Below, piece after piece: positions 51,384 to 60,627 of a DNA stretch of 64,000 nt. Position numbers and translations under genes: made by a program. The notes below the pieces were generated by a model, which was given only the letters and a program-made list of their open reading frames with translations, was not told the DNA's origin and searched no databases. The stretch is from positions 186,001 to 250,000 of the forward strand of contig NZ_VKNW01000002.1 of assembly GCF_007474535.1 (NCBI RefSeq), written 5' to 3'. Position 1 is the stretch's first letter. Each line of letters opens with the position of its first letter. Origin of the DNA: Chryseobacterium echinoideorum (GTDB taxonomy: Bacteria > Bacteroidota > Bacteroidia > Flavobacteriales > Weeksellaceae).

Positions 51384-51694
51384 ATCTGTTGTAATTTTTC
51401 TCTTTAATTAAATTCTGCTGTAGGTTTTATAAACAAAAACAGAAATTCTCGTCATTATTCATCAAATTCCGTTCCTCAGGAATAAAATATTGATAAATAT
51501 AATGAATGACAAAGATTATTTATAGTGATCAAGTTAAGGAAAAATAAAATTTTAGTCGTTGATTTACATCAAAATAATTAATATTATTGTTAAATAGAAA
51601 TGTTCTAAACAAGAAAAAACAAAAGATTCTAATCCTTAGACTAAAATCTTTTTGTTTTTAATGAAAAGTCTTTTTGACCTTAACTCAAAATTTA
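51384..51694. other. Spacer between the two aconitase genes with the acnB terminator
   Basis: 311 nt without a gene. On the minus strand, AAAGATTTTAGTCTAAGGATTAGAATCTTT (about 51620-51650) is a hairpin followed by GTTTTTT, which should end acnB transcription. The remainder is AT-rich and presumably carries the promoter of the AcnA-like gene. Confidence 0.65.
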
Positions 51695-54475
51695 TTAATG
51701 ACCAACAGCTACCAATTCTTTGATTGGAGGCACAAATGTAGTCAGGTTAATTCCTTCTACAGCAGCCTTATATTCTTCGATATTAGGAATTCTTCCCATA
51801 ATAGCAGATAATACGACTACCGGAGTTGATGCCAATAGAGATTCTCCTTTTTTACGCTCTGAATCTTCTACGACTCTTCCCTGGAAAAGACGGGTAGAAG
51901 TTGCTAAAACTGTATCTCCTTTTGCCGCTTTTTCCTGATTCCCCATACAAAGGTTACAACCTGGTCTTTCAAGATACATCATGTTTTTATATTCCACACG
52001 TGCTTCACCTTTTGGAGCGGTGTCGTCAAACTCAAAACCGGAATATTTTTCCAAAAATTCCCAGTCGCCCTCTGCTTTTAATTCATCAATAATGTTATAA
52101 GTTGGAGCGGCAACAACAAGAGGAGCTTTAAACTCAACAGTTCCGTTTTGTTTTTCAATATTTTTAAGCATTTGAGAAACAATTTTCAAGTCTCCTTTGT
52201 GAACCATGCAAGAGCCTACGAAACCAAGATCAACTTTTTTCTCACCTCCGTAATAAGTAAGATCTCTTATGGTGTCGTGAGTATATCTTTTAGAAACATC
52301 TTCATTGTTTACATCCGGATCAGCAATCATTGGCTCTGCAATCGCATCAAGATCTACAACGACTTCAGCGTAATATTTTGCATTAGCATCCGGAGTCAAT
52401 GCTGGTTTTTCACCAGATTTAATTTCAGTAATTCTCTTATTTGCTTTGTTGATTAATCCCTGAAGCACCTGATTATGATTGTCCATTCCTTTATCAATCA
52501 TGATCTGGATTCTGGATTTTGCAATTTCTAAAGATTCTATCAAAGTATCATCCTGAGAAATACAGATAGATGCCTTAGCTTTCATTTCGGCAGTCCAGTC
52601 TGTAAATGTAAATGCCTGATCTGCAGGAAGGGTACCGATGTGAACTTCAATAATTCTGCCTTGGAAAACATTTTCTCCACCAAATTGTTTCAGCATTTGA
52701 GCCTGAGTTGCATGAACAACATCACGGAAATCCATGTGTTCTTTCATATCGCCTTTGAAGGTAACTTTTACGGACTCAGGAATTGGCATTGATGCTTCAC
52801 CTGTTGCTAATGCCAAAGCTACCGTTCCGGAATCAGCTCCGAAAGCAACTCCTTTAGACATTCTCGTGTGAGAGTCACCACCGATGATGATTGCCCACTC
52901 GTCTATGGTAATATCATTCAGAACTTTGTGGATAACGTCTGTCATTGCATGATATTCACCTTTCGGGTCACGAGCGGTAATCAAACCGAAATCGTTCATA
53001 AATTTCATTAGCTTAGGAATATTTGCCTGAGCTTTTTTGTCCCAAACTGAAGCCGTGTGACAGCCCGACTGATAAGCTCCGTCAACAATTGGAGAAATAA
53101 CAGTTGCTGCCATTGATTCTAACTCCTGCGCTGTCATCAAACCTGTAGTATCTTGAGAACCAACAATGTTAACCTCTACACGTACATCAGAACCAGCATG
53201 TAAAACTTTCCCGGGAGCTAAGCCAACTGCATTTCTGTTGAAGATTTTTTCTACTGCAGTAAGACCCTGTCCTTCGATAGAAACTTCTTTTGAAGGAGCA
53301 AAAACCATCGGGATTTCAACGCCTAAAATTTGTGCTGCAATAGTCTGGATTTTTTTACCGAAAACAATTGCATAAGAGCCTCCCGCTTTGATAAATTCCA
53401 TTTTTTGGGGAGTGAAAGATTTACTAAGATCAATCAGTTCTATGTCTCCGTTATATAATTTTTTCTTTTTTGTATTGATGGTCAATACAGTTCCTGTTGC
53501 TACTGAGTAAGCCTGCTCAAGAACAACCTCACCGTTTTCGTTTCGTACAGGATCTCTGTTTTCATCTACTTTTTTTACCCAGTTTTTAAGGTCAATACCA
53601 ATTCCTCCTGTTACATCCACCGTTGTAAGGAAGATGGGTGAAATACCGTTTGTTCCGCCAACAATAGGCGCAATATTAACAAATGGAATATACGGACTTG
53701 CAGGTTTTCCTGTCCACAGAGCCACATTGTTTACTCCTGACATTCTGGATGAACCCACCCCCATGGTTCCTTTTTCTGCAATCAGCATTACACTTGCATC
53801 AGGATGCTGAGCCTGCAAAGCTTTGATTTCTGCCTGAGCTTCAGGAGTGATCATGCATTTACCATGCAGCTCTCGGTCTGATCTGGAGTGTGCCTGGTTT
53901 CCCGGAGATAATAAATCTGTAGAGATGTCTCCTTCACCGGCAATAAAAGTAACTACTTTAATTTCTTCCGGAACTTCGGGTAGTTTGGTGAAAAATTCTG
54001 CTTTTACGTAGCTTTCCAGAATATCTCTGGCGATTGGATTATTATTTTTAAAAGCTTCTCTTAAACGATCTGTGTCTGCATCATAAAGAAAAACCTGTGT
54101 TTTAAGAACTTCAGCTGCCTGTTTTGCAATTTCTTCATTATGTCCTAATGCGAGATCAAGCAAGACCTCAATAGAAGGACCGCCTTTCATATGAGATAAA
54201 AGTTCAAAAGCAAAAGCAGGGGTAATCTCTTCTATAATAGATTCTCCAAGAATAATTTCTTTTAAAAATTTCGCTTTAGCACCGGCTGCACTTGTTGTCC
54301 CGGGTAAAATGTTATAAATAAAAAAATTAAGCGACTCAGCTCTGTTTTCGTTTGTCTGATCTTTAATCTGTGTAATAATTTCGCTTAATAGTTCAGCACT
54401 GTCAATTGGTTTCGGATGCAGTCCCTGAATTTTTCTTTCTTCAATCTCCTGGAGATAATCCTGATAAATACTCAT
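51695..54475 (-). CDS. acnB: Aconitase B (bifunctional aconitate hydratase 2 / 2-methylisocitrate dehydratase)
   Basis: 926 aa, AcnB-like, with the N-terminal HEAT-like domain (MSIYQDYLQEIEERKIQGLHPKPI...) and the swivel domain placed before the catalytic core. Iron-sulfur ligands lie in LGFVGSCMVHKGD and PGCNLCMGNQEKAAKGD. QSGCHTASVWDKKAQANIPKL and GGDSHTRMSKGVAFGADSG are also conserved. AcnB acts in the TCA cycle and can serve the methylcitrate cycle. Having both AcnA-type and AcnB side by side is uncommon. Confidence 0.95.
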   Translation of the reverse strand: MSIYQDYLQEIEERKIQGLHPKPIDSAELLSEIITQIKDQTNENRAESLNFFIYNILPGTTSAAGAKAKFLKEIILGESIIEEITPAFAFELLSHMKGGPSIEVLLDLALGHNEEIAKQAAEVLKTQVFLYDADTDRLREAFKNNNPIARDILESYVKAEFFTKLPEVPEEIKVVTFIAGEGDISTDLLSPGNQAHSRSDRELHGKCMITPEAQAEIKALQAQHPDASVMLIAEKGTMGVGSSRMSGVNNVALWTGKPASPYIPFVNIAPIVGGTNGISPIFLTTVDVTGGIGIDLKNWVKKVDENRDPVRNENGEVVLEQAYSVATGTVLTINTKKKKLYNGDIELIDLSKSFTPQKMEFIKAGGSYAIVFGKKIQTIAAQILGVEIPMVFAPSKEVSIEGQGLTAVEKIFNRNAVGLAPGKVLHAGSDVRVEVNIVGSQDTTGLMTAQELESMAATVISPIVDGAYQSGCHTASVWDKKAQANIPKLMKFMNDFGLITARDPKGEYHAMTDVIHKVLNDITIDEWAIIIGGDSHTRMSKGVAFGADSGTVALALATGEASMPIPESVKVTFKGDMKEHMDFRDVVHATQAQMLKQFGGENVFQGRIIEVHIGTLPADQAFTFTDWTAEMKAKASICISQDDTLIESLEIAKSRIQIMIDKGMDNHNQVLQGLINKANKRITEIKSGEKPALTPDANAKYYAEVVVDLDAIAEPMIADPDVNNEDVSKRYTHDTIRDLTYYGGEKKVDLGFVGSCMVHKGDLKIVSQMLKNIEKQNGTVEFKAPLVVAAPTYNIIDELKAEGDWEFLEKYSGFEFDDTAPKGEARVEYKNMMYLERPGCNLCMGNQEKAAKGDTVLATSTRLFQGRVVEDSERKKGESLLASTPVVVLSAIMGRIPNIEEYKAAVEGINLTTFVPPIKELVAVGH

Positions 54476-54787
54476 ATTCTCTTTTCTTTTTTATAAATCA
54501 GATAATGCTTTATAGTTATTAAATACATTATCTACATTTTTAAATAAACAAGAATGTTTTCTGCAGAATCAAGTAAAAGTTATTTTCTGCTAAAAATTCT
54601 TTGCGACAGTGTTTCAGAATGCTTTTTTGATTGTTCTTTGATCAATAATTTATTCTGATGTTCACTATAACCAGATATTTAAAAATGATCCCAAAATTAC
54701 GAAAAATTAGAATTTTGTAAGAATTAAATTATTTAGATTGTTTATAAATATGAAATTTTTATTTTATATTTTTGGCAAAAAATAATA
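54476..54787. other. Divergent spacer between acnB and the WG-repeat gene
   Basis: 312 nt, very AT-rich, no gene or RNA recognised. It must contain the acnB promoter (minus) and the promoter of the gene at 54788 (plus; TATATTTTTGGC lies about 20 nt before its ATG). Confidence 0.5.
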
Positions 54788-55558
54788 ATGAAGGTGGTGA
54801 AAAAAATTAAAATTTTAGTTCTCGTTTTGTTTTCGGCAATAGCTTTTTGTCAAGGGAAGCAACCTAAGAAAAAGATAATAAGAAAGGCAAACGGACATCA
54901 TAACACAGTGGCTTCAGTCAAAAAAAACATTAGTCTTCCTGTTGTAAATGAAAATATTCCATTATTAATTCCCAAAAAGATAAACGGAAAGTTTGGGTTT
55001 GTCAATCAAAAAGGGAAATTTGTAATTGCTCCTGAGTATGATCTTGTCATGTTTTTTGGGGAAGACTGCAATCTTTTAAACTCATCAAACGAAAAGATAA
55101 AACACTTTGGCAACAATCTTTATGCAACTGTAGAGAAAAACGGGGTTGCTTTCAGGATCAATAACGCCGGAAAACGTGTTTATCAGTACAGGAATGATGA
55201 TTTAGGCAGATGTAAATCAGGGATGAACAAAGCTTTATTTCATGCTTATATTCTCAATGGAAAATATGGTGTCATTGAAGATGCTAAATTTAAAAACCCT
55301 TCAGATCATTCTCAATTTACTATTTTTCCGAAATATCAATATTTATATGTTCTGGAAGGAGATGATATCGCAAACCCTATGATTATTGCAACCCATAATG
55401 ATAAATTTGGAGTGATTGATGTAGACAATAAAATTGTAATTCCGTTTGAATATTCAGATATAAAAAGAAATTACAGCTGGAAACTGGGCAAAATGTTTGA
55501 AGTAACCAAAGACGATAAAAATTATTATTTCATTGATTCGTACAACCGGTCATACTGA
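54788..55558 (+). CDS. Secreted WG-repeat-like protein
   Basis: 256 aa. Signal peptide (ILVLVLFSAIAFCQ). Repeats of the WG/KWG type: INGKFGFVNQKGKFVIAPEYD, LNGKYGVIED..., HNDKFGVIDVDNKIVIPFEYSD. These short beta-repeats occur in extracellular proteins of many bacteria with no common activity. Function unknown; it is a single gene ahead of the riboswitch unit. Confidence 0.8.
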   Translation: MKVVKKIKILVLVLFSAIAFCQGKQPKKKIIRKANGHHNTVASVKKNISLPVVNENIPLLIPKKINGKFGFVNQKGKFVIAPEYDLVMFFGEDCNLLNSSNEKIKHFGNNLYATVEKNGVAFRINNAGKRVYQYRNDDLGRCKSGMNKALFHAYILNGKYGVIEDAKFKNPSDHSQFTIFPKYQYLYVLEGDDIANPMIIATHNDKFGVIDVDNKIVIPFEYSDIKRNYSWKLGKMFEVTKDDKNYYFIDSYNRSY

Positions 55559-55593
55559 TAAAAAAATTATTTTAATTTAATGATAAAAAGTTG

Positions 55594-55601
55594 TACTTTT
55601 G
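55594..55601 (+). promoter_or_regulatory. -7 promoter box of the riboswitch transcript
   Basis: TACTTTTG matches TAnnTTTG perfectly, 11 nt before the riboswitch, with TTTA 19 nt upstream in place of TTTG at -33. Confidence 0.65.
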
Positions 55602-55611
55602 CCGCTGAAAT

Positions 55612-55690
55612 AAAGGGGTGCTCCTGTCGGGGCTGAGATTATACCCAATGAACCTGGAACAGATAATGCTGTTTAGGGAACTTTGTAAGT
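55612..55690 (+). ncRNA. TPP (thiamine pyrophosphate) riboswitch
   Basis: The THI-box core is clear: GGGGTGCTC at the 5' side, GGGGCTGAGA then ATACCC, TGAACCTGGAACAG, ATAATGCTGTTTAGGGAA. It lies 120 nt before the TonB receptor at 55813. Thiamine pyrophosphate binding should reduce expression of that receptor. Confidence 0.95.
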
Positions 55691-55812
55691 GTACCAATCT
55701 ATTAATGTATCAGTTTATCAATGTTTCGGCATTGCTGCATTGTTAGATTTTTAAATTGCTACATTTTTTTAATCGCCCCTTTTATTCCATTAAATTTTAA
55801 AAATTTATAAGA

Positions 55813-57915
55813 ATGAAAGGATTATTTTTTTTAGGGCTTACCGCAGGCTCACTGAGTTTTTTACAGGCTCAGAATTCAGACTCTCTTACGATAAGAGAAA
55901 TCGAAACCGTCAGTTTTACTAAAAGACTACCCGTTGCAAAAGAGATTATCAATGTTCAGAAAGATTTGGACAGCAGAAATCTGGGGCAGGATCTGCCGAT
56001 TCTTCTCAAAAATCAGACTTCCATTATTTCAACATCAGATGCAGGAAATGGAGTAGGGTATACCGGTTTCAGGATTCGTGGTGTGGCAGGAAGAGGGATA
56101 AATGTTATGATGAATGGCGTTCCGTTTAATGATTCCGAAAGTCAGGGATCTTTTTTTGTGAATGTTCCGGATCTTACCAGCTCAGCTTCGCAGATCGTCA
56201 TTCAGCGGGGGGTAGGAACCTCCAATAATGGAGTTTCCGCATTTGGAGCCAGCATCAATGTAATTTCAAAGGAACCGGAAGAAAAGTTTTATTTTAAAAC
56301 GGATGACAGCTACGGTTCTTTTAATACCTACAAATATTCAGCGGAAATAGGCTCCGGGAAATTCTGGAAAGACCGTTTATCGGTTATGGGAAGATATTCT
56401 CATATTCATTCTGACGGGTATATCGACAGAGCATTTTCAGATCTGCATTCGTACAACTTTACCGCTTTATTTGAGGAAGGAAAAACTAAACTTCGTCTGA
56501 TGGCATTTGGAGGGAAGGAAAAAACGTATCAGGCTTGGAACGGAGTCGACAGAAAGACATGGGAAGCCAATCCGAGATATAATTTTTCTGGAGCAATTTA
56601 TGATGCAAACTGGGAAAACATTATAGGATTTTATGATAATGAAACAGATAATTACAGACAAAATCATTATCAGCTTTTATGGGAACAGGGACTGAACGAA
56701 CGATGGAATCTTGAAACAACACTTCATTATACCAAAGGAAGAGGCTATTATGAAAATTACAAACAGGGAGATCCTTATGCAAGATATAATCTGCCTGATA
56801 TTAACGGCGAAGAATATTCAGATTTTATCAGAAAAAAATGGCTGAATAATGATTTTTATGGTGTAGTATCTACCTTGTACGGAAAATTTGATAATCTGGA
56901 TCTGAATTTTGGTGTTGTTGGAAATCAATACTACGGAAGGCATTACGGAAATGTGAGAGATGTTTTCGTTTCTCAGATAGAGCAGCATGAGTACTACCGA
57001 AACCGTTCGGTGAAGAATGAAGTTGCCGGATTTGCTAAGGCTTTAGTGAAAATCAATGATTTTGAACTTTTTGGAGATCTACAGCTTAGGAATATTGATT
57101 ATGATACCAAAATTCTTTTGCAGGGTGACGGCGAAGGTGCAGATTTGAAAAGAAACTGGCTTTTCTTTAATCCCAAAGCCGGAGTAAATTACAGATTAAA
57201 TAATGGGAAAGTGTTTCTTTCTTATGCTCATGCACAGCGCGAACCCAATCGTGATGACCTCTTTTCCAATAATGACGTGAAAGCTGAGAAACTTCACGAT
57301 TTTGAAGCCGGAATTGAAAAGCGTTTCGGGGTGGTTGAATTAACTGCCAATCTTTATTATATGTATTATATTAATCAGCTGGTGTTAAACGGGCAGATTA
57401 GTAGTATCGGAGAATTCATCAGAACCAATTCAGGAAAAAGCTACCGAAGAGGAATTGAGGTTGGAGCTTTGGCAAAATTAGGAAAGCAATGGGAGATATC
57501 CGGTAATGTAAGTTTAAGTCAGAACAGAAACTTGGAGTTCCGTATAGAAAATGAAAACGGAATAAATAATTTAGGAAATACAGAGATCTCGTTTTCTCCC
57601 AATGTTATTACCAATCTAAGTCTGAAATATAATCCGACTAAAAATTTCCAGTTTGCACTGATCAATCAATATGTAGGAAAACAATATCTTGATAATACAG
57701 AAACTGCTGATTTACAATTGAAAGACTACCTTCTTACTGATTTTAATGCACAATATCAGTTTAAGATCAATAAGCATGATGTTGCGTTGAAACTTTTGGT
57801 TAACAATATTTTTGATCAGAAGTATGTAAACAATGGTTATGTGTATGATGGACCAATTTACTTTGCTCAGGCAGGAATCAATTTCATGTTTGGAATCAGC
57901 TGGAAAATTCAATAA
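55813..57915 (+). CDS. TonB-dependent receptor, probably for thiamine or its precursors
   Basis: 700 aa. Signal peptide ends at FLQAQ. The plug domain (QDLPILLKNQTSIIST..., GYTGFRIRGVAGRGINVMMNGVPFNDSESQG, GASINVISKEP) is followed by a barrel with a C-terminal aromatic strand. It lacks an N-terminal regulatory domain. The TPP riboswitch upstream is the basis for proposing thiamine-type cargo; TPP-controlled TonB receptors are known in Bacteroidota. No thi biosynthesis gene is adjacent. Confidence 0.92.
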   Translation: MKGLFFLGLTAGSLSFLQAQNSDSLTIREIETVSFTKRLPVAKEIINVQKDLDSRNLGQDLPILLKNQTSIISTSDAGNGVGYTGFRIRGVAGRGINVMMNGVPFNDSESQGSFFVNVPDLTSSASQIVIQRGVGTSNNGVSAFGASINVISKEPEEKFYFKTDDSYGSFNTYKYSAEIGSGKFWKDRLSVMGRYSHIHSDGYIDRAFSDLHSYNFTALFEEGKTKLRLMAFGGKEKTYQAWNGVDRKTWEANPRYNFSGAIYDANWENIIGFYDNETDNYRQNHYQLLWEQGLNERWNLETTLHYTKGRGYYENYKQGDPYARYNLPDINGEEYSDFIRKKWLNNDFYGVVSTLYGKFDNLDLNFGVVGNQYYGRHYGNVRDVFVSQIEQHEYYRNRSVKNEVAGFAKALVKINDFELFGDLQLRNIDYDTKILLQGDGEGADLKRNWLFFNPKAGVNYRLNNGKVFLSYAHAQREPNRDDLFSNNDVKAEKLHDFEAGIEKRFGVVELTANLYYMYYINQLVLNGQISSIGEFIRTNSGKSYRRGIEVGALAKLGKQWEISGNVSLSQNRNLEFRIENENGINNLGNTEISFSPNVITNLSLKYNPTKNFQFALINQYVGKQYLDNTETADLQLKDYLLTDFNAQYQFKINKHDVALKLLVNNIFDQKYVNNGYVYDGPIYFAQAGINFMFGISWKIQ

Positions 57916-57972
57916 CCAAATCGACACCATTTCACTACCTATATTATAAGTTAGTTACATTAATTTTTTTTA

Positions 57973-57998
57973 AAGACTGTTGAGGCAGTCTTTTTTTT
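57973..57998 (+). terminator. Terminator of the riboswitch-TonB receptor transcript
   Basis: AAGACTG-TTGAGG-CAGTCTT hairpin followed by TTTTTTT. Confidence 0.85.
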
Positions 57999-58126
57999 GT
58001 TTAATAAGTTTAAAGCTATTGATTGAAATTATATGTTTTTCAGATCATTTTCTCAATATAATTAATGAATCAACTTGCACAGAAATCATTAAAAAAGTCA
58101 CGAAAAAATCATAAATTTGCTGCCTA

Positions 58127-58891
58127 ATGAATATTTCAGCATACATTTTAGAATATTTGAAGCAATTCGGAACGGTTGCTGTTCCGCAGTTTGGCGTATT
58201 CTCTCTGGAAAACACCAAAGCTGTTATCAATTCTGAAAACGGAAGTATTCTTCCGCCTTCAAGCAAAATTGCTTTTCAGCCGGATTATCAGGTTCAGAAT
58301 GATGATTTTATCAGCTTTTTGAGCCGCCAGAAAGAGATTTCAAAAGCTTCGGCAGAAAGAGAACTGCATCTGCAGACTGATTTTTGGAAAAAAAGACTGC
58401 AGTCTGACAAAACTTTAGAAATTTCCGGTCTTGGAACTATTGTCATAGAAAACGGAAACACAACATTCAAAGGAAATCGTTTAGAATCAGACTATCCGGA
58501 TTTTTATGGTTTGGAAGAAATCAGATTCTCAGATATTAACGACAAGCCTTCTGAAATTTCTGAAAAAACATCTGAGAAAGATTACCGATTCAATACATCG
58601 GTTTTATGGATATTCCTTTTCATTATTCCCGTTTTAGGAATATTGTATTTTGCTTATACACAACAGGAATTGCTTTTCGGAAAAAAATCTTTAGATGACG
58701 TTTCTGTGCAGACAAAAACACAGCGGATTGAGAAAAAAGCTCCTGTAACAATAGACTCTGCCCAGATCAGACGACAAGATTCTATACAGGCTTTTAAAGC
58801 AGATTCACTTAAGCAGGACTCTATTAGAAAAAGGTCTGCTAAAAACTGGAGACCCACTTCATATAAAAGAAAATCACGATGGCAAAAATAA
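58127..58891 (+). CDS. HU-CCDC81-like membrane protein
   Basis: 254 aa. Two HU-like domains at the N-terminus (MNISAYILEYLKQFGTVAVPQFGVFSLENT, and LQSDKTLEISGLGTIVIENG) are typical of the Bacteroidota HU-CCDC81 group. One transmembrane helix follows at ~161-180 (VLWIFLFIIPVLGILYFAY), with a Ser/Lys-rich tail after it. No SPOR domain is seen. The partner of the HU-like domains (DNA or peptidoglycan) is unresolved. Its last 13 nt overlap the thioesterase. Confidence 0.82.
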   Translation: MNISAYILEYLKQFGTVAVPQFGVFSLENTKAVINSENGSILPPSSKIAFQPDYQVQNDDFISFLSRQKEISKASAERELHLQTDFWKKRLQSDKTLEISGLGTIVIENGNTTFKGNRLESDYPDFYGLEEIRFSDINDKPSEISEKTSEKDYRFNTSVLWIFLFIIPVLGILYFAYTQQELLFGKKSLDDVSVQTKTQRIEKKAPVTIDSAQIRRQDSIQAFKADSLKQDSIRKRSAKNWRPTSYKRKSRWQK

Positions 58892-59406
58892 AAAAAGCGT
58901 CAGAATCTCTCACGGTAATGACGAATATCGTTCTTCCGAACGATACCAATCAGCTCAGAAACCTTTTCGGTGGAGAGCTTTTGGCAAGAATGGACAGATG
59001 TGCTTCTATTTCTGCAACAAGGCATTGTGAAAGAAGAGTTGTGACAGCCTCTGTAAACCATGTTTCATTTGATCACCCTATTCCAGAAGGCGGAATTGTG
59101 GTAATGGAATCTAAAGTTTCACGCGCATTTTCAACATCTATGGAAATTTACGTGGATGTCTGGTTGGATGATCCTATCAATCACAAAAAGATTCAGACGA
59201 ATAAGGGGATTTATACTTTCGTAGCAGTTGATGAATTCAACAGACCTATACCTATTCCCGAAATGGAACCGGAAACAGAGCTGGAAAAAGAAAGATATGC
59301 AGCCGCTCTAAGAAGAAAAGAGCTTTCTCTGATTCTTTCCGGAAGAATGAAGCCCGCAGATTCTGTAGAACTGAAAAAGCTTTTCCAGGAGTCGCAGGAA
59401 AAATAA
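58879..59406 (+). CDS. Acyl-CoA thioesterase (YciA-like hotdog)
   Basis: 175 aa. The family core is present: PNDTNQLRNLFGGELLARMD, then SVNHVSFDHPIPEGGIVV and the MEIYVDVWLDD strand. It hydrolyses acyl-CoA in the cytoplasm. The start overlaps the HU-CCDC81 gene by 13 nt, and the ketosynthase starts 21 nt after its stop. It may belong functionally to either its upstream neighbour or the polyene cluster. Confidence 0.92.
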   Translation: MAKIKKASESLTVMTNIVLPNDTNQLRNLFGGELLARMDRCASISATRHCERRVVTASVNHVSFDHPIPEGGIVVMESKVSRAFSTSMEIYVDVWLDDPINHKKIQTNKGIYTFVAVDEFNRPIPIPEMEPETELEKERYAAALRRKELSLILSGRMKPADSVELKKLFQESQEK

Positions 59407-59427
59407 TTGTGAAATATCCCAAAGTAT

Positions 59428-60627
59428 ATGAGTCAAAAAATTGCCATAACAGGAATGGGCATCATTTCCGCCATCGGGAACAATGTAGAGGAAAATTTGA
59501 GTTCTCTGAAATCCGGAATACATGGAATTTCAGACATTAACTTGTTTGAGACTCGTCATTCCGGAAAGATTAAAACCGGCGAAATCAAATTGTCTAATGA
59601 AGAACTTGTACAAAAACTTCAATTGAATGAAGACAATAAGGCGACAAGAACCTCTTTATTGGGAATGGTTGCGGCTAAAGAAGCCGTAGAAAGTGCCGGA
59701 ATTTCGGATATCAATGAATATAAAACGGGACTGATCTCCTCAACCAGCGTTGGCGGAATGGATGTTACCGAAAAATATTTCTACTCCTACGAAGACTTTC
59801 CTGAAAAGCAAAAATACATTGACGCTCACGACGCGGGAAATTCATCATTGCTGATCGCAGATTATTTGAGGTTAAAAGGTATGGTTTCAACGATCAGTAC
59901 AGCCTGTTCGTCTGCAGCCAATGCGATTATGATGGGGGCAAAACTGATTAAAAATGGCGTTTTAGATCGTGTAATTGTTGGTGGAACAGATTCTCTTTCA
60001 AAATTTACGTTGAATGGTTTCAATACCTTAATGATTCTTACGGATTCTTACAATACACCTTTTGACAACGACAGAAAAGGTCTTAATTTAGGTGAAGCAG
60101 CCGCTTTCATTGTTTTGGAATCTGATGAAATCGTAAAAAAGGAAAATAAAAAAGTCTTAGGTTACCTTTCAGGATACGGAAATGCCAATGATGCGCATCA
60201 CCAAACTGCTTCTTCGGAAAACGGACAAGGCGCATTTTTAGCGATGGAAAAAGCATTGAAAGTCTCAGGTTTAGATAAAGAAAATATTGATTACATTAAT
60301 GTTCACGGAACGGCAACACCAAATAATGATTTATCCGAAGGAATTGCAATGATCCGCATTTTTGGAGAAAATCAGGTTCCGGAATTCAGTTCTACGAAAG
60401 CGTTTACAGGTCATACTTTGGCAGCAGCGGCAGGAATTGAAGCGGTGTATTCGTTATTAGCTATTCAAAATAATATCATTTTTCCTAATCTGAACTTTAA
60501 AACAAAAATGTCAGAATTTGATTTGACACCTGTAACTGAACTCAAAGAGAAAAATATCAACCATGTTCTTTCCAATTCGTTTGGTTTTGGAGGAAACTGT
60601 TCAACTTTAATTTTCTCAAAATCATGA
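59428..60627 (+). CDS. Beta-ketoacyl-ACP synthase of a flexirubin/aryl-polyene type cluster
   Basis: 399 aa, KAS II-like. The triad is intact: Cys in STISTACSSAANAIMM, His in YINVHGTATPNND, and His in FTGHTLAAAAGIEAVYS. It overlaps the start of the next gene by 4 nt. It is the first of a tight plus-strand series typical of dialkylresorcinol/aryl-polyene (flexirubin) synthesis; the chain-elongating role in polyene building is inferred from these neighbours. Confidence 0.88.
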   Translation: MSQKIAITGMGIISAIGNNVEENLSSLKSGIHGISDINLFETRHSGKIKTGEIKLSNEELVQKLQLNEDNKATRTSLLGMVAAKEAVESAGISDINEYKTGLISSTSVGGMDVTEKYFYSYEDFPEKQKYIDAHDAGNSSLLIADYLRLKGMVSTISTACSSAANAIMMGAKLIKNGVLDRVIVGGTDSLSKFTLNGFNTLMILTDSYNTPFDNDRKGLNLGEAAAFIVLESDEIVKKENKKVLGYLSGYGNANDAHHQTASSENGQGAFLAMEKALKVSGLDKENIDYINVHGTATPNNDLSEGIAMIRIFGENQVPEFSSTKAFTGHTLAAAAGIEAVYSLLAIQNNIIFPNLNFKTKMSEFDLTPVTELKEKNINHVLSNSFGFGGNCSTLIFSKS

